A stretch of 64,000 nucleotides of DNA from Staphylococcus lugdunensis. Lineage in GTDB: Bacteria; Bacillota; Bacilli; Staphylococcales; Staphylococcaceae. The translations under genes and the position numbers were made by a program. Location of the stretch: NCBI RefSeq assembly GCF_002901705.1, contig NZ_PPPV01000016.1, positions 474,373 through 538,372 of the forward strand, written 5' to 3'. This document shows, piece after piece, positions 21,250 through 30,807 of this stretch; positions within the stretch are counted from its first letter, which is position 1; each line of letters begins with the position of its first letter. Under the pieces are notes generated by a model. That model saw nothing but the letters and a program-made list of their open reading frames with translations, did no database searches and was not told the DNA's origin.

Positions 21250-21954
21250 ATGTTAAAGTACGAACATGTTGCACATGAAATTACCGCAGCTATTGCAAAT
21301 GGGAAATATAAAGTTGGTGACAAACTTCCAAGCCTAGCAGAACTAAAAATAGCGTATCAAGTGAGTAAAAGTACGATTGTTAAAGCATTAGAGTTACTTG
21401 AAAAAGATGGTATTATCTATCAAACTCGGGGCAGTGGTATATATGTTAGAAATAGCAAAAAATCTGGATATATTAATCTGTTAAAAACAAAGGGCTTTTC
21501 AGATAATTTACAAGGACATCGTGTAACAAGTAAAGTGCTTAACATCGACATCATACCGCCTAACGAGGAAACACAAAAACACTTACAGATAAAAGATAAA
21601 GACACACAAGTCTATTTAGTAGAGCGCATTCGTTATTTAGACGATAAGCCGCTTTGCATTGAAACTTCTTATTTCAATAAAGCATTAGTTACCACATTGG
21701 ACAAAGAAGTTGCTCAAGCTTCAATATTTGATTATTTACAGACGCGTCTCAAGATAAATATTGGTTTTTCTGATATTTATTTCTATATCGACTTTTTAAA
21801 CGATAATGAAGCAAATTATTTAGATTTAAACGCTCAAGATCCTTGTATGCGTCATGAACTTACATTCTATACAAGTAAAGGTGAACCTTTTGATTACTCC
21901 AATATTGTCTACCACTACAAGCATGCTAACTTTTTTATACCTATAGAAAGTTAG
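21250..21954 (+). CDS. GntR/HutC-family repressor of the beta-glucoside operon
   Basis: About 234 residues. The start is ATG 21250 after AAGGAG; upstream in-frame codons have no ribosome site. The winged helix covers residues 1-70 (AAIANGKYKVGDKLPSLAEL, VSKSTIVKALELLEKDG, TRGSGIYV). The UTRA effector domain follows, with YLVERIRYLDDKPLCIETSYF and a C-terminal YSNIVYHYKHANFF. Such regulators sense phosphorylated sugars. It faces bglP across two copies of a palindromic operator, so it very likely represses bglP-bglA and itself. Confidence 0.92.
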   Translation: MLKYEHVAHEITAAIANGKYKVGDKLPSLAELKIAYQVSKSTIVKALELLEKDGIIYQTRGSGIYVRNSKKSGYINLLKTKGFSDNLQGHRVTSKVLNIDIIPPNEETQKHLQIKDKDTQVYLVERIRYLDDKPLCIETSYFNKALVTTLDKEVAQASIFDYLQTRLKINIGFSDIYFYIDFLNDNEANYLDLNAQDPCMRHELTFYTSKGEPFDYSNIVYHYKHANFFIPIES

Positions 21955-21982
21955 TGTCATCATAGCTTCAGTTAGCTAAATA

Positions 21983-22126
21983 TGGGAGCGAGACAGCATT
22001 CATTATGAATTCGTAGTCCCGCTCCGGCAAGGTTGACTAGGATTGAACACAGCAAACGTATTTTTAATCCAGTCAACTACTGCCAATATATCGTTCATAG
22101 CCTAAAACATAATGATGTCCTAGTCT
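21983..22126. repeat. Copy of dispersed three-hairpin intergenic repeat (reverse orientation)
   Basis: This copy starts with GGGAGCGAGACAGCATTCAT, pairing with GAATTCGTAGTCCCGCTCC, and continues through the CAGTCAACTACTGCCAA segment to AAAACATAATGATGT. It lies between the convergent gntR and mqo genes. Confidence 0.8.
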
Positions 22127-22137
22127 CACTTAATTGT

Positions 22138-22186
22138 AAAAAAAGAAGGCAATTTCTATTGGAATTAATAGAATTACCTTCTTCTG
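22138..22186 (-). terminator. Terminator of the malate:quinone oxidoreductase gene
   Basis: On the minus strand AGAAGGTAATTCTATT pairs with AATAGAAATTGCCTTCT across a short loop and is followed by seven T residues. Confidence 0.85.
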
Positions 22187-22233
22187 CTTATCAGAGACAT
22201 TGATGTCACTGACTTCTGTTATCGCATTATTTA

Positions 22234-23733
22234 TTATTTTTCATCATCATAATAACCTAATTCAAGGTCTTTAGATGTTTGACGACGTGTTTTTCTCATT
22301 AAATCAACATCTGTAATTAATGATTCACCATAAGAAGGAATCATTTCTTTTACTTTTGGTTTCCAGTCATCAGCATATTCTGGGAAGTTTCTTTCAAGAA
22401 CTTCTAGTGCAACTGATACTGATGTTGATGCCCCTGGTGATTCACCAAGTAAAGCAATAACTGTATGGTCTTGTGAATTAACCACTTCTGTACCGAATTG
22501 AATAAATCCTTTGCCGTGTTCTTTAGTATCTTTGATAACTTGAACACGTTTACCAGCAGTGTATAATTCCCAATCTTCATCACGTGCTTCTGGATAGAAT
22601 GTACGTAAGTGATTCATACAACCTTCTTTAGTCATAATAATTTGATCGAATGAATATTTAAGTAATGGTAAGTTTTTAACGGCAGCCGCTAACATTGTTG
22701 TAATGTTATGTGGCTTGATAGATTTGAATAAATCTAAATTAGAACCATTTTTCAAGAATTTAGGTCCAACGTTAGCGAATGGTCCAAATAACAATGTTCT
22801 TTGACCATCGATATAACGCGCATCTAAATGCGGCACAGTCATTGGTGGTGTGCCTGGTGGCTCTTTACCATAAACTTTGGCATCATGTTGCTCGATAACT
22901 TGTGGATTTGTACAAGCTAAGAATTGACCTGTAATTGGGAATCCACCTAAGTGTTTGCTTTCAGGAATACCTGTTTTTTGTAATAATGGAATCGCTGCAC
23001 CACCTGCACCAATAAATACATAGTCAGTCACTTGTGTTTGCACTTGGCCAGTAGCACGGTTGCGAATTTTCACTTCCCATTTACCGTCTTTAAGACGATT
23101 GAAATCAAGCACTTCATGGTTAAAGTGAACTTCAGCATTTGGATGTGCTTCGATATTTTTAGTCATTTTACGTGTTAACTCACCAAAGTTAACATCAGTA
23201 CCTTCGTCGATTTTACTTGCAGCCATTTTACCGTCATCGACACGGCCTTCCATCATTAATGGAACCCATTTTCTCAATGTTTCTATATCTTCTGTATACT
23301 CGATATTATCAAACATTGGGAATTCTTTCATAGCTTCGTAACGTTTTTTCAAGAATTTTTGGTTATTAACGCCTCTAACAAAACTAATATGTGGTAGTGG
23401 GTTAATAAATTCTCTTGGGTTATCAATGCTACCTGATTTAACTAAATGACCCCAAAACTGTTTAGAAATCTCGAATTCCTCATTAATTTCTTTCGCTTTT
23501 TCAATGTCAATTGAACCATCAGGTTGTTCAACAGTATAGTTCAATTCACATAGTGCTGCATGACCTGTACCAGCATTATGTCGTTCGTTAGAACTTTCAA
23601 GTGCAGGACGGTCCATACGTTCATAAAGCTTGATATTCCAGTTAGGTTCAAGCTCTTTTAACATAGAACCAAATGTAGTGCTTAAGACACCAGCGCCAAT
23701 TAAAATGACGTCTTTTGGTTGTGAGTTTGCCAT
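22234..23733 (-). CDS. mqo: Malate:quinone oxidoreductase
   Basis: A 499-residue peripheral membrane flavoenzyme that oxidises malate to oxaloacetate and passes electrons to menaquinone, bypassing NAD-linked malate dehydrogenase. The N-terminal FAD motif is VILIGAGVLSTTFGSML. Family blocks include NERHNAGTGHAALCELNY, GTDVNFGELTR, VFIGAGGAAIPLLQKTG and LLGESPGASTSVSVALEVL. Length and sequence closely follow staphylococcal Mqo2. Monocistronic, with a GAGAGG ribosome site and its own terminator. The 240 bp upstream hold the promoter; no specific operator was recognised. Confidence 0.96.
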   Translation of the reverse strand: MANSQPKDVILIGAGVLSTTFGSMLKELEPNWNIKLYERMDRPALESSNERHNAGTGHAALCELNYTVEQPDGSIDIEKAKEINEEFEISKQFWGHLVKSGSIDNPREFINPLPHISFVRGVNNQKFLKKRYEAMKEFPMFDNIEYTEDIETLRKWVPLMMEGRVDDGKMAASKIDEGTDVNFGELTRKMTKNIEAHPNAEVHFNHEVLDFNRLKDGKWEVKIRNRATGQVQTQVTDYVFIGAGGAAIPLLQKTGIPESKHLGGFPITGQFLACTNPQVIEQHDAKVYGKEPPGTPPMTVPHLDARYIDGQRTLLFGPFANVGPKFLKNGSNLDLFKSIKPHNITTMLAAAVKNLPLLKYSFDQIIMTKEGCMNHLRTFYPEARDEDWELYTAGKRVQVIKDTKEHGKGFIQFGTEVVNSQDHTVIALLGESPGASTSVSVALEVLERNFPEYADDWKPKVKEMIPSYGESLITDVDLMRKTRRQTSKDLELGYYDDEK

Positions 23734-23977
23734 ATGTTACACCTCTCTATTGATTACATTTAATTTATATATACAATAAATAGTGCTCTTTCCTAAAACA
23801 CCCATTTATTGCTTTAATTTAGCAAATCGCTAAACTTCTAAATTAAATAAGTACTTCGTGTATAATTTTAAAGCAATATTATGAAATTGTAAATCAGTTA
23901 ATCTACATCTCAAAGAAAAAAGTTATCGTACAATATAATTTAACTTCAATAAAAATTTTGTTATAACATTTTTTACT

Positions 23978-24026
23978 AAAAATCCAACGTCAGCACTTAA
24001 CAAGTTGTGTGACGTTGAATTTTTCA
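23978..24026 (-). terminator. Terminator of the ppdK operon
   Basis: On the minus strand AAAAATTCAACGTCAC pairs with GTGCTGACGTTGGATTTTT across a short loop, 15 bp after the PPDK regulator stop codon. Confidence 0.85.
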
Positions 24027-24038
24027 TATACCTCATAT

Positions 24039-24854
24039 TTAGTATTTTGGCTGTAAAAATTTTTCAATATAAAATGCTGATTCTTCAATGGATTTATACT
24101 CTGTATTAATCACTGTGGCATTTAACTTTTTAAATACTTCCTCAGCATATGATAACTCCTTTTTGATACGTTCTAAGCTATTATACTGAGATTCTTGCGT
24201 TAAACCCAGAGTTTCAACACGATTTTTACGTATGTTAGCTATATATTGTGGACTCGCTGTTAATCCAAAGACCTTTAATCCCTTTTGTTTAAAAACACTC
24301 TCTGGAATTGCTACTTCTGGCACCAATGGAATGTTGGCTATTTTATAACCTTTATTAGCCAAATACATGCTTAATGGCGTTTTTGATGTTCTGGAAACAC
24401 CCACGATAAGTGCATCCGCTTCTCCGATATCTGAAAAATGCTTGCCATCATCATACTTCACTGAATATTCAATAGCCTTAATACGTTTAAAATATTCATC
24501 ATTTAGTTTTCTAAGTGCGCCACTTTCTAGTAACGGTTCAGTTTGTGTCTGTTCCTGAACGATTGAAATCAATTCTGACATATAATCGACATAAGGCAGT
24601 GCTTTTTCTTCGGCAAAGCGATGTCCTAGTGAATTAAATGACGGATTCACTAGTGTGGTCGCAACGATCGCCCCTTGTTCATGTGCTAAATTCAACACAT
24701 TTAAAAATTCTTCTTCATTTTTAATATAGGGAAATTTTTTAATTTCAACCTGTGTTAAATCCGGAAATTGTGTCAATGTGGCTTGGATCATCCGCTGTGC
24801 AGTTTCACCAATAGAATCAGAAACGATAAATAACTTTAATACATGTTGCTTCAC
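24039..24854 (-). CDS. PPDK regulatory protein (kinase/pyrophosphorylase)
   Basis: This DUF299-family bifunctional protein phosphorylates and dephosphorylates the regulatory threonine next to the catalytic histidine of PPDK, using ADP or inorganic phosphate. The start is uncertain; GTG 24854, five bases after the ppdK stop, gives the usual N-terminus just before LKLFIVSDSIGETAQRM, though GTG 24866 overlapping ppdK is possible. The nucleotide loop reads GVSRTSKTPLS near residue 155. It is encoded right after ppdK, its substrate, with which it must be co-transcribed. Confidence 0.93.
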   Translation of the reverse strand: MKQHVLKLFIVSDSIGETAQRMIQATLTQFPDLTQVEIKKFPYIKNEEEFLNVLNLAHEQGAIVATTLVNPSFNSLGHRFAEEKALPYVDYMSELISIVQEQTQTEPLLESGALRKLNDEYFKRIKAIEYSVKYDDGKHFSDIGEADALIVGVSRTSKTPLSMYLANKGYKIANIPLVPEVAIPESVFKQKGLKVFGLTASPQYIANIRKNRVETLGLTQESQYNSLERIKKELSYAEEVFKKLNATVINTEYKSIEESAFYIEKFLQPKY

Positions 24855-24858
24855 TATA

Positions 24859-27492
24859 CTACTCACTTTCCTCCACTTGACTTTGTGCTGTTGCAATAAT
24901 TGCGCCAGGCACTCTGAATGGTGAACAAGAAACATAATCGATGCTTAATTTATTGAATTGATGGATTGATTTCGCATCGCCACCTAATTCACCACAAACA
25001 CCAATTTTAATATTCGAATTGACACGTTTGGCCTGTTCAACAGCTATTTGTATTAATCGTCCTACACCGTCTTTATCTAAAGTTTGGAACGGGTCAAGCT
25101 TCAATATATTTCTTTCAGTATACACATTTATGAATTTTCCTGCATCATCACGTGAAAAACCATATGCTAATTGCGTTAAATCATTAGTTCCAAAACTAAA
25201 GAAATCACAATGTTCAGCTAACTCACCAGCAATAAGACATGCGCGTGGTGTTTCAATCATTGTACCTACAAGATAATCGACTTTTTCGCCAGCTTGTTGT
25301 TCTAATTTATGAATTGTTTCCACTAAATCTTCTTTTAAAACCGTAAATTCTTCAACTGTAGATACTAACGGTATCATAATTTCTGGTTTACAATTAATAC
25401 CTTCTTTTTTCAATCTTATGACACTACTAATGATGGCTTCGACTTGCATTTCATATAATTCAGGATAAGTAACGGCTAAACGACAACCACGATGACCGAG
25501 CATTGGATTTACTTCATGCAAATCAACAATACGTTTTTTCAATATGTCCTCGGAAATATTTAATTGTTGAGCAACATGTTGTATGTCTTCAGCTGAATTA
25601 GGTAAAAATTCATGTAATGGTGGATCTAATAATCGAACAATCGTTGGACGTTCTCCTGATAATCTAAAGATGGCTTCGAAATCTTCAACCTGATATTTTT
25701 CAATTGCATTTAAAGCGTCAACACGCTCATCATATGATGACGCTAAAATAAAACGTCTCATCTCAACTAAACGTTCTGCACCAAAGAACATATGCTCTGT
25801 TCGAACTAAACCGATACCTTTAGCACCAAATTGATAACCAGCTTCAATATCTTGTGGCGTTTCAGCATTCATTCGTACACTTAAACGTGCCGTATCTTCA
25901 GCCCATGTCATAAATTGGTCAAAGTCTTCACTATGCTCTGCATTAACCGTTTTAATTTCACCAAAATAAATATCACCTTTGGAACCATCTACAGAAATTG
26001 TATCTCCTTCATGTAATTCACCATCTGGATAATAAACAGTCTTAGCTGATGTATTGATTTCTAAATCTGAACATCCTGTTACACAACATTTACCCATACC
26101 ACGTGCTACTACTGCTGCATGCGATGTCATACCACCATGTGTCGTAATGATTGCTTCACTTGCAACCATACCTTCTATATCTTCTGGAGATGTCTCTGGA
26201 CGCATTAATATTACTTTTTTGCCTGAATCAGCTTGTACTTTAGCATCTTCAGCAGAAAAGACGATTTGACCTGTCGCAGCCCCTGGACTTGCTGGTAACC
26301 CGAGTGTTGATATTGTAGTTGCTTCCGCTAAAGCTTTGTCATCAAAGTTAGGATGCAGTAATTGGTCAATTGCTTTAACGTCAACCTTTCGCATCGCTTC
26401 TTGTTGTGTAATTAATCCCTCATTAGCTAAATCAACCGCAATTTTAACAGCTGCTTTTGCCGTGCGTTTCCCATTACGTGTTTGCAATAAGTAAAGCTTA
26501 CCGTTTTCTATCGTAAATTCAATATCCTGCATATCTTTATAATGTGCTTCTAATTGTTTTGTTACTTTGACAAAGGCTTGATGAACATCTGGCATTTGGT
26601 CGTATAACGTTTGAATATCTTGTGGCGTACGAATACCAGCTACAACGTCTTCACCTTGTGCATTCAATAAATATTCACCAAACAATCGATTCTCTCCTGT
26701 TACCGGATTACGTGTGAAAGCAACACCTGTACCGCTTTTATCACCACTATTACCAAAGACCATTTCTTGAATATTTACTGCTGTACCTATATCATGTGGA
26801 ATTTCATTTAAATCGCGATAGACACGTGCACGATCATTGTCCCATGACTTAAATACAGCCTCGATGGCTTCTTCTAACTGCTTCAATGGTTCTTGAGGGA
26901 ATGGTTTACGTGCTTCCTCTAAATAAATTGTTTTAAAGCGTTCGCATATATCTTTTAAGCCATCTGCACTAATTGCAGCATCATTTTCAAAACCATGTCG
27001 TTGTTTATAGTCTTCAAAATATGTATCAAAAGCAACCATTGGAATATTGTAAACAACTTCGCCAAACATTTGAAGTAAGCGACGGTAACAATCATAAGCA
27101 AATCTTACATCACCCGTTTTGCTAGCAAGTGTTTCCACATTATCATCATTAAGCCCTAAGTTTAAAATTGTATCCATCATGCCCGGCATCGAAATTTTTG
27201 CGCCACTTCTAACGGAAACTAGTAATAAGTTGGTATCTGAAGAAAAGGCTTTTCCAGTACGTTTAGTGAATGCAGCTAAATGATCAACTAACTGTGTCTT
27301 AACTTCTGTCGGTAGTTGCGCATGTTGTCTTAAATATTCGATACACGCTTCAGTAGTAATCGTAAAGCCATCGGGCACTGGCAGGCCAAGGCGTTTCATT
27401 TCTGATAAATTTGCGCCTTTGCCACCAAGTAAATCTTTCATTGTGCGTTGTCCTTCATCAAATGCATAAATATATTTTGTCAATGTGTTCAC
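24859..27492 (-). CDS. ppdK: Pyruvate, phosphate dikinase
   Basis: An 877-residue cytosolic enzyme converting pyruvate, ATP and phosphate to PEP, AMP and pyrophosphate, reversibly. The N-terminal ATP-grasp begins with LLGGKGANLSEM. The swivelling domain carries the phospho-histidine His458 in GGMTSHAAVVARG, with the regulatory Thr456 two residues before it. The C-terminal TIM barrel ends with the catalytic cysteine in GVCGELGGD. The adjacent regulator gene confirms the assignment as PPDK and not PEP synthase. It would support gluconeogenic growth on pyruvate or amino acids, fitting the nearby Mqo. Confidence 0.97.
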   Translation of the reverse strand: MNTLTKYIYAFDEGQRTMKDLLGGKGANLSEMKRLGLPVPDGFTITTEACIEYLRQHAQLPTEVKTQLVDHLAAFTKRTGKAFSSDTNLLLVSVRSGAKISMPGMMDTILNLGLNDDNVETLASKTGDVRFAYDCYRRLLQMFGEVVYNIPMVAFDTYFEDYKQRHGFENDAAISADGLKDICERFKTIYLEEARKPFPQEPLKQLEEAIEAVFKSWDNDRARVYRDLNEIPHDIGTAVNIQEMVFGNSGDKSGTGVAFTRNPVTGENRLFGEYLLNAQGEDVVAGIRTPQDIQTLYDQMPDVHQAFVKVTKQLEAHYKDMQDIEFTIENGKLYLLQTRNGKRTAKAAVKIAVDLANEGLITQQEAMRKVDVKAIDQLLHPNFDDKALAEATTISTLGLPASPGAATGQIVFSAEDAKVQADSGKKVILMRPETSPEDIEGMVASEAIITTHGGMTSHAAVVARGMGKCCVTGCSDLEINTSAKTVYYPDGELHEGDTISVDGSKGDIYFGEIKTVNAEHSEDFDQFMTWAEDTARLSVRMNAETPQDIEAGYQFGAKGIGLVRTEHMFFGAERLVEMRRFILASSYDERVDALNAIEKYQVEDFEAIFRLSGERPTIVRLLDPPLHEFLPNSAEDIQHVAQQLNISEDILKKRIVDLHEVNPMLGHRGCRLAVTYPELYEMQVEAIISSVIRLKKEGINCKPEIMIPLVSTVEEFTVLKEDLVETIHKLEQQAGEKVDYLVGTMIETPRACLIAGELAEHCDFFSFGTNDLTQLAYGFSRDDAGKFINVYTERNILKLDPFQTLDKDGVGRLIQIAVEQAKRVNSNIKIGVCGELGGDAKSIHQFNKLSIDYVSCSPFRVPGAIIATAQSQVEESE

Positions 27493-27676
27493 CTCATATT
27501 ATTATGTCATACTAATTATTTTAAAGTATGTCATAAATGTGTGATTTTTACAACAATAACATATATAAAATGAAATATTATATACTTTTAAAGTCACATT
27601 TCAGTAACATTATTAGTCTTTTTGAATGTGTATGCAGTAATCAAATTATTGTGTCATACTATTTTGAATAGTACAT

Positions 27677-27716
27677 AAAAAAACCGTAAAGCATGCTTCA
27701 ACATCCTTTACGGTTA
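27677..27716 (-). terminator. Terminator of the acyl-CoA ligase gene
   Basis: On the minus strand AACCGTAAAG pairs with CTTTACGGTT around a 14-base loop and is followed by seven T residues. Confidence 0.88.
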
Positions 27717-27731
27717 AGTTAATATAACAGT

Positions 27732-29324
27732 TTATTGTTTAAATTGTTGGTTGTACTTTTGACGTTCTGCATCACGCAATTCTACACGACGAATTTTTCC
27801 GGAATTGGTCTTTGGTAAATCTTCTACAAATTCAATCGCTCTAGGATATTTATATGGTGCAACGGTCTTTTTAGTAAAGTCTTGCAATGTTTTAACTAAG
27901 TCATCACTTGCTTTATAACCCTCATTTAAAATAACAAATGCTTTGACTATATTTCCACGTATTTCATGGGGACTGGCTACCACTGCACATTCTTTTACGG
28001 CTGGATGATGAGTTAATGCATCTTCTACTTCAAAAGGTCCAATCGTGTAACCAGAACTGATGATGATATCATCACTGCGTCCTTCAAACCAGAAATAACC
28101 ATCTTCATCAATATGTGCTAAATCACCAGTGATATAATACTTCCCAGCATGTGCGGCTTTAGTTCGCGCTTCATCTTTATAATAACCTTTAAATAATGCT
28201 GGTAAATCTAGTGGTACAGCAATATTTCCTTTCACACCAGGAGCAACTTGGCGTCCTTCATCATCAACTACTGTTGTGTCACTACCTGGAATTGCTTTAC
28301 CCATAGAACCTGGGCGTGGTTTTGTATCTTTTAAAAATCCAATCAATAATGTGCTCTCTGTTTGACCATAGCCATCACGAACAGTAAGTCCAAAGTGCGC
28401 TTCAAACTGATTAACAACCTCTTTATTTAAAGGCTCACCAGCTGATACTGCACTATGTAAATGATGAATATCATACTTATCTAAATTGGATAATTTAGCC
28501 ATCATTCGATACTCTGTTGGCGTACAGCATAAGACATTAATCTTAAAATTTTGTAATAGCTCTAAGTACCGAGTAGGATTGAACTTGCCATTGTAAACAA
28601 ATGCTGTAGCTCCTGACCCCATAATAGAAAGGAAAGGTGTCCATACCCATTTTTGCCAACCTGGTGCAGCGGTTGCCCACACAAGATCATCTTCTTTAAT
28701 ACTTAACCAATGCTTAGGTGCCATTTTCATATGAGCAAAACCCCAACCATGTGTATGTGTAACTGCTTTTGGATTCCCTGTTGTACCGGACGTATAAGAT
28801 AGTATCGCAATATCATCTCGACTGGTTGGTGCCATATCTAATTCTTCACTTTGATTCAAGCGCTCGTCATCAATAGAAATCCATGCTTCATGGTGTCCTG
28901 CGACAACAAATTTAGTTAATGATATATACTCCTCTATATTCAAAAACTCTTTAATAAATTCCGGCATAGTAATAACCGCATCTATTTCTCCGTGCGAAAT
29001 ACGATATTGCAAATCTTTAGTACGCAGCATTTCAGAACTTGGAATAATTGCAATACCGAGCTTTAATGCAGCGATATAAATTCTATATGTAGAGATTGAC
29101 CGCGGCATCATGATTAAAATTTTATCTCCCTTTTTGAGACCATGATTTAACAGCACATGCCCGACTTGATTAGCTTGTTTCATTAAGTCTGCATAAGTTA
29201 CCGCGATTGGGTCATTATGTCCATTTTCATAAATAATTGCATTTTTATCTTGGTCAGAAACATGTTTTTCAATTTCACTGACAATATTATATGTTTCTGG
29301 CGCTAATAAACTTGATTGTTTCAT
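27732..29324 (-). CDS. AMP-forming acyl-CoA synthetase
   Basis: A 530-residue member of the ANL superfamily that activates a carboxylic acid through an acyl-adenylate to its CoA thioester. The P-loop-like motif is LSYTSGTTGNPKAV near residue 175; A5 reads GYGQTESTLLIG, A7 is YITGDLAHIDEDGY and the A10 lysine is in KTNSGKIRR. The aromatic run PGWQKWVWTPF resembles the short- and medium-chain ligase group typified by B. subtilis YtcI (MbcS). The preferred acid is unknown; branched-chain, medium-chain or acetate are all possible. Monocistronic. Confidence 0.9.
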   Translation of the reverse strand: MKQSSLLAPETYNIVSEIEKHVSDQDKNAIIYENGHNDPIAVTYADLMKQANQVGHVLLNHGLKKGDKILIMMPRSISTYRIYIAALKLGIAIIPSSEMLRTKDLQYRISHGEIDAVITMPEFIKEFLNIEEYISLTKFVVAGHHEAWISIDDERLNQSEELDMAPTSRDDIAILSYTSGTTGNPKAVTHTHGWGFAHMKMAPKHWLSIKEDDLVWATAAPGWQKWVWTPFLSIMGSGATAFVYNGKFNPTRYLELLQNFKINVLCCTPTEYRMMAKLSNLDKYDIHHLHSAVSAGEPLNKEVVNQFEAHFGLTVRDGYGQTESTLLIGFLKDTKPRPGSMGKAIPGSDTTVVDDEGRQVAPGVKGNIAVPLDLPALFKGYYKDEARTKAAHAGKYYITGDLAHIDEDGYFWFEGRSDDIIISSGYTIGPFEVEDALTHHPAVKECAVVASPHEIRGNIVKAFVILNEGYKASDDLVKTLQDFTKKTVAPYKYPRAIEFVEDLPKTNSGKIRRVELRDAERQKYNQQFKQ

Positions 29325-29550
29325 ATCGTAACTTCCTTTCGCCTTCCAATGATATTATCTTATCAAACCCTATAATGCATTGAAAAAGTAAACACTTATG
29401 AAAGTGGTTTCATTATAAAAAAGTATAAAGTTGTTAAAATTAATTATAAAAATTCTGTGATGATCGATTTCTTTATAACAATGAATAGTTAAAAATTGTT
29501 CAGACTTCTATTTTCAATTCATAAAATAATTAGCTCTTCCCTTTTGAAAT

Positions 29551-29704
29551 TTGAGAGCGAGACAACATTTATTACAAATTCGTAGTCCCGCCCCTGCAAA
29601 GTTGATAAGGATTGAAAACAGCTTGGTACCATCCCATTTTCAATCCAGTCAACTACCGCCAATATAGAGTTCATAGCTTAAAACATAATGATGTCCCAGA
29701 CTCC
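29551..29704. repeat. Copy of dispersed three-hairpin intergenic repeat (reverse orientation)
   Basis: The copy runs from TTGAGAGCGAGACAAC through CAGTCAACTACCGCC to AAAACATAATGATGTC, with the same three paired arms as the other copies. It sits in the 640-bp gap between the acyl-CoA ligase start and the monooxygenase-like gene. The rest of that gap (29325-29550 and 29705-29867) shows no supported gene; a 26-codon open frame at 29741 is probably chance. Confidence 0.78.
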
Positions 29705-29867
29705 GTGTATATGAAAATTAATTAAGAAAGATTATGAATCATGCTAACTTCTCAAACTTATCAACTCGTATTGTTTCACTACTTAGATATTGATATAAGA
29801 GATTATCTAATGCAGTAGCTCATAACTTTAATTACACTTTTTAAAAGAAATTTAATATTCTAAACAA

Positions 29868-29916
29868 CAAAAATGACAATTTCTACTTTATTTTAATAGA
29901 AATTGCCATTTTTCGA
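29868..29916 (-). terminator. Terminator of the yozE/ABM-domain gene pair
   Basis: On the minus strand AAAAATGGCAATTTCTATT pairs with AGTAGAAATTGTCATTTTT, with T residues following. Confidence 0.82.
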
Positions 29917-29960
29917 CTTACAGTGATTGATGTCCCACCTATTCAAGTCTGGTGACACTT

Positions 29961-30410
29961 TTATGAAGTATATCGTTCACATATAATCCCAATATGATAA
30001 GACAATTTGCGATTGACTAACCGTACGTCCGCACCTTGTGACGTGCCACGTTTTTGATGTGTCTGTGAATAGGCCGAAGATTGTTGCCAATTTTTAAACG
30101 ATTGATGGTTCAACCATTGCGTAATGATGACATAATGCTGACCTTGTTCATTTGAGCGTAAAAAGCGTAGCGCTCTAAAACCAGGTACAGATGCTAAATG
30201 TTGTTGACGCTGTAAAAATTTTTGCTCAAATGCTCCTTCTTGTCCTTTATTCACATATAAATGATTTAACATACAATAGCCATTATCGATTAATTCATTT
30301 ATAGACTCTAAAATCATATAATCAAAGTGCTGATGATTTTTATAAATGCGCATTGTTTGCGGCGAAGTGGCTTCTAAAGCATAATACGGTGCTTTTTCAT
30401 TAATCTTCAT
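29961..30410 (-). CDS. ABM-domain (antibiotic biosynthesis monooxygenase fold) protein
   Basis: About 149 residues. I place the start at ATG 30410 (MKINEKAPYYALEA), nine bases after AAAGG. The C-terminal half has the ferredoxin-like ABM pattern: MLNHLYVNKGQEGAFEQKFL, VPGFRALRFLRS, YVIITQWLNHQSFKNWQQS. The N-terminal 60 residues form a second, weaker copy of a similar fold, which recalls the two-domain TRAP-type staphylococcal proteins. No enzymatic role is known here. The gene overlaps the preceding YozE-like gene by a few bases and is probably translated with it. Confidence 0.75.
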   Translation of the reverse strand: MKINEKAPYYALEATSPQTMRIYKNHQHFDYMILESINELIDNGYCMLNHLYVNKGQEGAFEQKFLQRQQHLASVPGFRALRFLRSNEQGQHYVIITQWLNHQSFKNWQQSSAYSQTHQKRGTSQGADVRLVNRKLSYHIGIICERYTS

Positions 30411-30669
30411 TAACATTTTCCTTTGGTTCTGTCTTTATGTGATCTACTAAACTAAAGTGCACTGTTTGCTGTTCATATAAAGATAATGAACGCTTTACTG
30501 TTTCTAAATGTTCATCATCTAACTCAATCTCATCGATAAAATAGCTCAATATATTATCAGTTGTCTTCTCATGTTTAGGAAACTGACAATCCTTGTTTAA
30601 ATAATGAGCTAATTCTCCTAGAGGCGTCTGGTCTCCGACAAAGTTCTGCATGTAATCATAAAAAGTCAC
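30400..30669 (-). CDS. YozE-like small protein
   Basis: An 89-residue protein with the YozE/SAM-like pattern: MTFYDYMQNFVGDQTPLGELA at the N-terminus, then a region of the type FPKHEKTTDNILSYF. Such proteins are small, cytosolic and of unknown function. The ribosome site GAGGTG lies eight bases before the start. It overlaps the start of the ABM-domain gene, so the two form a small operon with a shared terminator near 29.9 kb. Confidence 0.8.
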   Translation of the reverse strand: MTFYDYMQNFVGDQTPLGELAHYLNKDCQFPKHEKTTDNILSYFIDEIELDDEHLETVKRSLSLYEQQTVHFSLVDHIKTEPKENVNED

Positions 30670-30807
30670 ACTTTCACCTCTTCATTAGTATGTATCCCCA
30701 TACTAACACGTAAACAATAATAAAACATCATATATTTAACTATTTCCAATAAAAAGTTATAAATTTTTAAATTTAATTTAACAAATAGTTAATTTAAATT
30801 AAGATAT

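Noticed and set aside
29741..29821. 26-codon plus-strand frame starting MLTSQTYQLVL
   Set aside because: No ribosome site and no recognised homology; probably chance in an intergenic gap.
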